DNA from: an uncultured Akkermansia sp.
Lineage (GTDB): Bacteria; Verrucomicrobiota; Verrucomicrobiia; Verrucomicrobiales; Akkermansiaceae
Direction of reading: 5' to 3'
Length of the DNA: 7,189 nucleotides
Assembly (NCBI GenBank): GCA_904501915.1
Contig: CAJGCV010000091.1
Location: forward strand, 1-7,189
The notes under the pieces are model-generated. The model was given only the letters and a program-made list of their open reading frames with translations. It did not search any database and was not told the origin of the DNA. Positions 1-5,300 of this stretch are shown in pieces. Position 1 is the stretch's first letter; each line of letters starts with the position of its first letter. Made by a program: the position numbers and the translations under genes.

Positions 1-215
1 AGTTGCATGATGGTAGCTCCGCATGGCAACTTTCCAAGGTCTATTCTTACCATTTTAACAGAATCTCCGCTTAACTACGACTTTTTTCCTTCTATGTCGC
101 TTTTAACCTTGCAATTCACATTTATCCTGTCAATTTTTACCATTTACCCTCGCACCCCTGCATCTCTTGTAATCACGCGCATTAGAGCTATGCGTCCGCA
201 TGTCAAATTCACCGC
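1..215. other. Unassigned AT-rich intergenic sequence
   Basis: I see no supportable gene here. The + strand is rich in T and has short open frames without a recognisable protein or a plausible start context. A bulged stem (1-9 with 22-31, G26 bulged, 12-base loop) sits at the very edge of the window. It could be the end of a terminator of a gene lying to the left, but the T-tract after it is only three bases. The stretch probably ends where the tRNA-Arg promoter begins at 216. Confidence 0.4.
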
Positions 216-244
216 TTGACACACTGCGCCGGCTGTGGCAATAT
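216..244 (+). promoter_or_regulatory. Predicted sigma70-like promoter of tRNA-Arg
   Basis: A perfect -35 box TTGACA (216-221) is followed by a 17-base spacer and a weak -10 box CAATAT (239-244). Transcription would start near 251, about 8 bases before the mature tRNA. The -10 area reads AATATCT, the same seven bases found at the tRNA-Val promoter, which supports both calls. The assignment rests on motif match and spacing only. Confidence 0.6.
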
Positions 245-258
245 CTGCTCAGTTCAGC

Positions 259-330
259 GGCCCCGTCGTTCAATGGATAGGACGAAGGTTTCCGGTACCT
301 TTGATGTGGGTTCGATTCCCGCCGGGGCTA
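259..330 (+). tRNA. tRNA-Arg (anticodon CCG)
   Basis: This 72-base sequence folds into a full cloverleaf. It has a 7-bp acceptor stem (GGCCCCG with CGGGGCT), a 4-bp D stem (GTTC/GGAC), a 5-bp anticodon stem (AAGGT/ACCTT) and a T arm (GTGGG/CCCGC) around TTCGATT. The anticodon loop is TTCCGGT, so the anticodon is CCG, reading arginine codon CGG. The discriminator is A73 and CCA is not encoded, so it must be added by a nucleotidyltransferase. The first acceptor pair is G1-U72, a wobble rather than a Watson-Crick pair. The gene stands alone between its own promoter and terminator. Confidence 0.95.
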
Positions 331-339
331 GTTCTGAAG

Positions 340-372
340 GCCCGCCATTCCCATGGCGGGCTTTTTGTTTTT
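340..372 (+). terminator. Intrinsic terminator of tRNA-Arg
   Basis: A perfect 9-bp GC-rich stem (340-348 with 353-361) with a four-base loop is followed by a T-rich tail TTTTTGTTTTT (362-372). It starts ten bases after the tRNA and is a textbook rho-independent terminator, so the tRNA is a single-gene transcript. Confidence 0.92.
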
Positions 373-425
373 CGTCAAAACATATTCGTATTCAGCCAAC
401 AGTGGTCACCAAACGATTCCATTGC

Positions 426-475
426 AAAAAAAACGCAAAAAAAGGCTTGCAATCCAACAGCACATCGTGTAATAT
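426..475 (+). promoter_or_regulatory. tRNA-Val promoter with upstream A-tracts
   Basis: The -35 box TTGCAA (447-452), a 17-base spacer and the -10 box TAATAT (470-475) place the start near 482, about 27 bases before the tRNA. Directly upstream are two uninterrupted A-tracts, 426-433 and 437-443, whose centres are 10.5 bases apart. That is one helical turn. Such A-tracts next to a -35 box commonly act as an UP element contacting the RNA polymerase alpha subunit, and phased tracts bend DNA. The function here is inferred from position and sequence. Confidence 0.65.
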
Positions 476-508
476 CTCGGCGCACCCAGTCGGGAGCAAC
501 CACAGAAA

Positions 509-580
509 GCGAAGTTAGCTCAGTGGTAGAGCACATCCTTCACACGGATGGGGTCATAAGTTCGAATCTTATACTTCGTA
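509..580 (+). tRNA. tRNA-Val (anticodon CAC)
   Basis: This 72-base cloverleaf has acceptor GCGAAGT with ACTTCGT, D stem GCTC/GAGC, anticodon stem CATCC/GGATG, a five-base variable loop and T arm ATAAG/CTTAT around TTCGAAT. The anticodon loop TTCACAC gives anticodon CAC, which reads valine codon GUG. The discriminator is A73 and CCA is not encoded. As in the neighbouring tRNA-Arg, the first acceptor pair is a G1-U72 wobble. It is transcribed alone from the A-tract promoter and ends at a terminator seven bases downstream. Confidence 0.95.
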
Positions 581-586
581 TCGCAG

Positions 587-622
587 AACCGCCAGGCTTC
601 AACACCTGGCGGTTTTCCTTTT
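587..622 (+). terminator. Intrinsic terminator of tRNA-Val
   Basis: A perfect 10-bp stem (587-596 with 605-614) with an eight-base loop is followed by a T-rich run TTTTCCTTTT (613-622), part of which overlaps the end of the stem. It lies seven bases after the tRNA and separates it from the porin gene. Confidence 0.88.
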
Positions 623-639
623 GTCGCGAGAGTTTAGCA

Positions 640-668
640 TTGACATTCAACGCAAAAACACATAATCT
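640..668 (+). promoter_or_regulatory. Predicted promoter of the porin-like gene
   Basis: A perfect TTGACA (640-645) is followed by CATAATCT (661-668). The -10 could be TAATCT at a 17-base spacing or the better-matching CATAAT at a 15-base spacing. Transcription would start near 674, giving a leader of about 30 bases before the ATG at 705. No operator is evident. Confidence 0.55.
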
Positions 669-704
669 AACTGTTACAGAAACCACATTCCAAATATCAG
701 CATC

Positions 705-1898
705 ATGCATTTCAAAAAAACAATTATTACCCTGCTGGCTCTGGCCGGCATGGCCCATGCGGGTGAGTCCACCTGCGACAGCTACCACATGTTCTACGAT
801 GGCGGGCTGATGATTCCCGGCGAGGATGCCCCCACCTACAAGCGCGCTCTGTACGACAAGACCGGCACCACATTCACCATGGAAATCTTCGGTGGGTACT
901 GGGGCGTGAGCCACCTGGAACCGGGCTTCAACTCTGACAACTACGTAGCGCTCTTCTTCGCAGCCGCAAATCAGCGCATCATCAAGGATGAAGTCAACGG
1001 CGGCACCTGGCTGAACCTGGCGGTAGCCGGCTCCTGGGGGCTGGATGATGATTCCGACAGCAAGGCATTCTTCTACGATGGCGGCTTCGGCACCGCCACC
1101 GGGCACCACACCGACCTGGTGGGACCTGCCGGGCTTTACATCATGAACGCCACCGTGCGCCAGTTCTTCAACAACAAACGCACTTGCCTGAATGCCGGCG
1201 CCATCTGGATGAGCATGTACTTTGACCGCATCGACCACGCCCGCTTCGCTAATGACGGTTTCGAGAAATCCCCCGTTGTTCCCATGTACTACGGCACTCC
1301 CGGCGCAGTGCTGCAGCATGAAATCAATGAGAACAACTTCGTAACCGCCGCCGTTATCGCCACCGGCGTAGGCCTGGGCGAAAACCCCATCAATTTCGAC
1401 AACACGAACGGTTATGCCGTGGTGGCCGAATACGGACACCGCTTTGCCGAGGGCAAAGGCACCTGGCGCATCCTGCCCTTCTTCTGCAGCATGGAAACGC
1501 CCAACGCCATCGGCCGCGATGAGCAGCATGACTCCGTGGGTCTCATGACCGGCGTGGAGTACGACATCTCTGACCGCGTGAAAGTATACGGCCGCATCTC
1601 CTGCGCCAGCAGCGAGCACCAGCGAGCCCGCAAGGAACTGTGGGGCGGCACCACGCTGCGCCTTGTTCCCTCCCGTCCGGATGACTACTTCGGCGCCGCC
1701 TTCGGTGTATACAAAGGCTCCGACACATACTCTCAGCGCCTCGTGAACGAGTATGAAAAGGTGCTGGAGTTCACCTACCGTGTGCAGCTCAACAGCTATA
1801 TCTCCATAGCACCCTATTACCAGCTTTACATTGACCCCGCCTACCGCAGCGTGAGCACGGTGAGCGCCACAGGTATTCAGGCTCACCTGCAGTTCTGA
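705..1898 (+). CDS. Outer-membrane beta-barrel protein, probable OprB-like carbohydrate porin
   Basis: The 397-residue product starts with a classic Sec signal peptide: lysines at 4-5, a hydrophobic core at 6-16 and an AHA-G cleavage site after residue 19. The remainder is rich in alternating, aromatic beta-strand sequence with no cytoplasmic-type domain, and it ends in phenylalanine (AHLQF), the usual C-terminal signal for assembly of outer-membrane barrels. A segment near residues 349-385, with the pattern YEKVLEFTYRVQL...IAPYYQLYIDP, resembles the final strands of OprB-family carbohydrate-selective porins, and the length also fits that family. The exact family is an inference; the substrate cannot be told. 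Four cysteines are present. The ATG at 705 is chosen because it begins the signal peptide; no Shine-Dalgarno site precedes it. The gene ends with tandem in-frame stops (TGA TAA) and is monocistronic between its promoter and the terminator at 1929. Any other outer-membrane barrel class remains possible. Confidence 0.75.
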   Translation: MHFKKTIITLLALAGMAHAGESTCDSYHMFYDGGLMIPGEDAPTYKRALYDKTGTTFTMEIFGGYWGVSHLEPGFNSDNYVALFFAAANQRIIKDEVNGGTWLNLAVAGSWGLDDDSDSKAFFYDGGFGTATGHHTDLVGPAGLYIMNATVRQFFNNKRTCLNAGAIWMSMYFDRIDHARFANDGFEKSPVVPMYYGTPGAVLQHEINENNFVTAAVIATGVGLGENPINFDNTNGYAVVAEYGHRFAEGKGTWRILPFFCSMETPNAIGRDEQHDSVGLMTGVEYDISDRVKVYGRISCASSEHQRARKELWGGTTLRLVPSRPDDYFGAAFGVYKGSDTYSQRLVNEYEKVLEFTYRVQLNSYISIAPYYQLYIDPAYRSVSTVSATGIQAHLQF

Positions 1899-1928
1899 TA
1901 ACCTGACAGTCAGCAGTTATAAATTATC

Positions 1929-1961
1929 AACGCAGCGTTTCTCATGAAACGCTGCGTTTTT
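1929..1961 (+). terminator. Intrinsic terminator of the porin-like gene
   Basis: A perfect 12-bp stem (1929-1940 with 1947-1958) with a six-base loop CTCATG is followed by a run of T (1957-1961). It starts 30 bases after the stop codon. On the minus strand the flank after the hairpin is GATAATTTAT, a poor T-tract, so termination of leftward transcription would be weak. Confidence 0.92.
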
Positions 1962-2143
1962 CATGATTGGAGCACTCCGCTGAGCGATAACAGCATGGCC
2001 CCCCCGCTGCTTCTCCGCCAATGCAGAATCCTGTGCCTCCCCCAGACTCCTCATTTCATGCCTTTCCTTTCGACTTTCCGCACCACATGACCACCTCTGA
2101 ACATTGGAGTTCAGCCTTCCCCTCTCCTGTTGCCCTGCTGCGC
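1962..2143. other. Gene-free spacer, pyrimidine-rich on + strand
   Basis: No convincing gene is visible. The + strand is markedly C/T rich, especially at 2030-2090 and 2111-2135. The only internal symmetry I find is a small 6-bp inverted repeat (2097-2102 CTGAAC with 2109-2114 GTTCAG). The one open frame on the minus strand runs into the porin terminator and resembles no protein I know. The stretch lies between the porin terminator and the candidate invertible promoter. Confidence 0.5.
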
Positions 2144-2165
2144 ATCGCATTTTATATGCGATGTA
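2144..2165 (+). repeat. Left inverted repeat (22 bp)
   Basis: This copy is identical over 22 bases to the reverse complement of 2285-2306. It contains its own dyad: CATCGCAT (2143-2150) and ATGCGATG (2156-2163) around an asymmetric five-base centre TTTAT. The match with the other copy stops at both edges (2143 against 2307, and 2166 against 2284). The unit is therefore a discrete site rather than part of a longer duplicated sequence. Confidence 0.9.
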
Positions 2166-2251
2166 CAGCACTTTCTTTGTAATGCATTGATTTGTCAATC
2201 CTATCATTTTAGAGGGTGATGCTGGTCAAGGGGGCGTCTATTATGCCAGGA

Positions 2252-2281
2252 TTAACGCAAAAGCCTTATTTTAGGTAATAT
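2252..2281 (+). promoter_or_regulatory. Predicted promoter of the autotransporter
   Basis: The -35 box TTAACG (2252-2257), an 18-base spacer and the -10 box TAATAT (2276-2281) fit a sigma70-like promoter. The -10 is identical to that proposed for the tRNA-Val gene. Transcription would begin near 2288, within the right inverted repeat, leaving a leader of about 80 bases. The promoter lies wholly inside the inverted-repeat-bounded segment, so inversion would point it away from the gene. The -35 match is moderate (4 of 6). Confidence 0.5.
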
Positions 2282-2284
2282 GTA

Positions 2285-2306
2285 TACATCGCATATAAAA
2301 TGCGAT
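2285..2306 (-). repeat. Right inverted repeat (22 bp)
   Basis: This is the inverted partner of 2144-2165. Its dyad is CATCGCAT (2287-2294) and ATGCGAT (2300-2306) around ATAAA. It overlaps the predicted transcription start of the autotransporter. In the ON orientation the first bases of the mRNA could therefore fold into a 7-bp hairpin. Confidence 0.9.
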
Positions 2307-2317
2307 AGAGTATCACA

Positions 2318-2350
2318 AAGGTACGGCTTCAGGCTGTACCTTATTTTTAA
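2318..2350 (+). terminator. Terminator-like hairpin in the autotransporter leader (possible attenuator)
   Basis: A 10-bp stem with one G-U pair (2318-2327 with 2333-2342) and a five-base loop TTCAG is followed by ATTTTTAA. It looks like an intrinsic terminator but lies downstream of the predicted start site and 20 bases before the ATG. It could reduce read-through into the gene unless antitermination occurs, or it could insulate the gene from transcription arriving from the left. I see no obvious competing antiterminator helix. Confidence 0.6.
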
Positions 2351-2369
2351 AACAGAATATTCAAGTCTT

Positions 2370-5300
2370 ATGAAATTTCATTTACCCAAAAAACTGTTGG
2401 TGGCTGTGCTTGCCGCAACGATGATGGAAGCATCCTATGCGACACTTACACCTACAGAAAGCATTACGAGTGGCACCCTGGTGACCGATGCAGAGGCTCC
2501 GGAAACCCCTGCAGTACTTACCAAAGATGGTGATGGTGTAGTTACTGCAACAGGAACGGTGAAAAAGTATGCCTCCATATATGTACGCGGTGGCGAATTG
2601 AAGGTGGGAGACGGCACGACACCCACGACTCTGACTGTTTATCCTGGTTCTGCAGGCGCTGGTTCATTGAACATTGGCGGTGACGATGCTGTCGTTACGT
2701 TCAACAAGGCCACATTCGTGAATAAGGACGAGGCTTTCCGAATTGTGGGCAACGCCGATGGCAGCGGCACCCTGAATCTCACCAATGGTTCTGAAATGAC
2801 GGCTGGCGACTGCGAGGTATTCAGCATCGGTGCGACCCACAATGGCAATGATACAGGTTATAAGGGCACTTATCATGAAGCCCAAAATGGCAGCGGTGTC
2901 CTTTTTGGCCGAGGTGATGTGAATGTGTCCGGAGGCTCCACCCTGCTGGCCAACCATGGTTCTTTCTTCATGGGTGAAGGTTCGCTGACCGTAAGCGGCG
3001 AACAAGAACGAGCCAGCAAGGTGCAGATGGGCTACAGCGGTACCAACGGTGGATATTTCGGCACAGACTTTGTCATGGGCTGGATGGAGAATTCCACTTC
3101 TGAAATCACCGTCAAATCGTATGCATCCGTTGATGTGTATGCGTATGAAGATGGTGTAGGTGGCGCGGATGGTTTTGTCACTTCCTATTATGACAACACC
3201 GTTTCCAACATCACCGTTAATGGTGAGGAGGCAGTGTTCTCAATCAAGGACGATAATACCAAACGCGTAAGTTACTCCTATTTTGGCGTACACAGCAATA
3301 ATACAGAAACCAACCTCATTATCAAAAATGGAGGCACGGTCAATGTAGGCAGCGACAAAAACTACCTTGGCTCAGATACGAAGGACGAGAATAATAAGGT
3401 TAACATAGAGGTTTCCGACAGCAGTTCAACACTCAACTTCACGGGTGAGTTCACCGTTGTCCGCAGCGGGGTAACCCTCACCAACTACGGCACAGTGAAT
3501 GTCAGTGTTGCACAAAACAGAACATTCTACGTGTACAGTGGCGAAATCCACAACAAGAAGGGCGCCACGTTTACAGCGGATGCCATGCAGCTGTGGCCGG
3601 ATGACGCCGCCAAGATGGATCGCCCCCTCCTCAATAATGAAGGGACTCTGCATGTTACCGGAAGAATGTATACCGAGACAGCCGACATCATCAACACCGG
3701 CAGCATTACAACAAATGTACTGGTTCAGGATGCCTCTGCACTGACCATGAAAGGGGGTAATGCTTCTATTGTTATCGAGGACGAATACGTTGTGCGCAAC
3801 GGCGCATCGATTACCCTGGAGGCCAATACCTCAGCAACACCGGCTATCACGACAAATACTCTGTCTATTGATACCAGTGCCAACAGCGTAACCCTGACGT
3901 ATAGTGATGATTTCCTTTCCAAGGTAACCGATGACGGTCAGTTCAGCGTCTACTTTGCCAATGTAAGTTCCGGCATCACCGAGGAGAACATTGCAGGGTT
4001 GCAAAAGGTAACCCTGGCAGCCAGCAACCTGGTATGGGACACGGAAGCTCTTGCTTGGGATTATACCAATGAAAAGGAACTCTATCTCACCGGCACGCTG
4101 AAGAAGAAGGATGTGGTTGATTTCACAGACAAAGACCTGGTACTGGATTCTCCCGGAGCGCTGGACACGGATAAACCCGTTGTCACATTGGGAGAAACGA
4201 CCATTTCGACAGCTGACGGTATCACCGCTAATTTGTCTGGAGCCATTCAGAATGGTGGCAACCTGACCATCGAAGGCACATATTCGGCTGATGCTGATAC
4301 ATTGGAGACAACCGACATTGACTCCACCCACCTCTGCGTAGATAACAAGGAAGGCAACAACGGCTTCCTCCGCGAAGGAGCCACCGGCCTTGTCGTGGTT
4401 GACAACAAAGACGGCGGGGAACTGACGGTGGGGGCTGGCACAACACTGACTGTCGATGGCACCACCTATGCCCTCTCCACCTCCGGCAATGCCTTGCAGG
4501 TGGACTACAGCACCTACCACATCAACGAAGACGGCCACGAAGCCAGCTTCAGCAAGATCAAGAGCATCAGCGAAAGCAAGGGCACACAAGACGTAGCCGT
4601 GCAGATGAAGGGCGGTGTCCTGCTTGCCGACACCGATGTGACCAAACTGGAAGCCACGGGCGGCACCATCGCCGTTCTCGAATCCAATCCATCTACCCCG
4701 ACCAAAGTGGGCGGCGATATCGCAGGCGATACGGAAGTGGTGGTGACCAATGGAGCAAAGGCTGAAGTTTCCGGCAAGCTTTCCGGCGATGCCTCGGTCG
4801 TGGTGAGCGATGGTGCGGAAGTCACCATCAGCGGCACAGAGAACACCCAGACGGGCGCGGTTGTCATCAACAAAGCCACACTGAAGGTGGGGGATGGTGC
4901 CACGCTTGGCAAATCCAAAGTACATCTGGACAATCAAGGCAAGCTGGACCTCAATAACCAGGCTGTCAGCAACTACATCAACGTGACGGGTTGTACGCTG
5001 TGCAATGCCTCTGCATACGAAGGCAATGTGGATGTCAGCGGCAACCTGAGTCTGGATGGCGATGCCAATGCCAACATGGTCACCCTTGTTGGAAGCGGCA
5101 ACATCCGCACGCTGGCTGGCGAAACGCTGACCGTCGGCACGCTCGCCGTTGCCGCTGGTGCAGCTCACCCCGACCAGATTTCCGCCGCCACCACCGTGCG
5201 CACCGACATTGTGCTCAATGGTGGTTCCGTGCTGACCATGAACGGCACGCTGACACTGGAGGATGGGACAACCATCACGCTGCAAGGCCGTGGCTACCAC

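Larger units (their letters stand above)
2144..2306. promoter_or_regulatory. Candidate invertible promoter segment (163 bp)
   Basis: Two copies of a perfect 22-bp inverted repeat enclose 119 bp that contains the best promoter for the downstream autotransporter. The arrangement matches phase-variable promoters (invertons), in which a site-specific recombinase flips the segment and turns a surface gene on or off. As written here the promoter faces the autotransporter, so this would be the ON state. A further short dyad, ATTGA-4-TCAAT (2186-2199), lies inside and might be a regulator site. The repeat and promoter are read directly; inversion is inferred. No recombinase is encoded in the window. 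Confidence 0.6.

Noticed and set aside
1..31. Bulged hairpin at the left edge as a terminator
   Set aside because: The stem has a bulge, a 12-base loop and only three T residues after it, and its upstream context is cut off by the window edge.
128..206. Minus-strand TTGACA boxes at 133-128 and 206-201
   Set aside because: Neither has a -10 at acceptable spacing. The best, TCTAAT at 186-181, is 14 bases from the second box, and no gene to the left can be seen.
235..810. Open frame on the + strand through both tRNA genes
   Set aside because: It overlaps two tRNAs, two terminators and the start of the porin gene, so it cannot be a real protein gene.
540..1886. Open frame of 448 codons on the minus strand over the porin-like gene
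   Set aside because: It runs into the tRNA-Val gene, has a repetitive Val/Gly/Ala composition and no recognisable domain. The + strand frame has a signal peptide and a barrel C-terminus.
2097..2114. Six-bp inverted repeat CTGAAC/GTTCAG as an operator
   Set aside because: Repeats this short arise by chance at this sequence length, and no promoter overlaps it.
2170..2198. Minus-strand promoter starting from the perfect TTGACA (2198 to 2193)
   Set aside because: No -10-like box occurs at a 16-18 base spacing: the positions read GAAAGT or AGAAAG. The nearest candidate, TACAAA, is only 11 bases away.
1917..2207. Open frame of 96 codons on the minus strand in the spacer
   Set aside because: Its end lies in the porin terminator and its beginning in the candidate invertible segment. 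The protein is basic and unrecognised, with no promoter or start context that I trust.
2280..2369. Upstream ATG giving the autotransporter 30 extra residues
   Set aside because: It coincides with the -10 box and precedes the predicted transcription start. The extra residues would bury the signal peptide internally, while the ATG at 2370 begins it directly.
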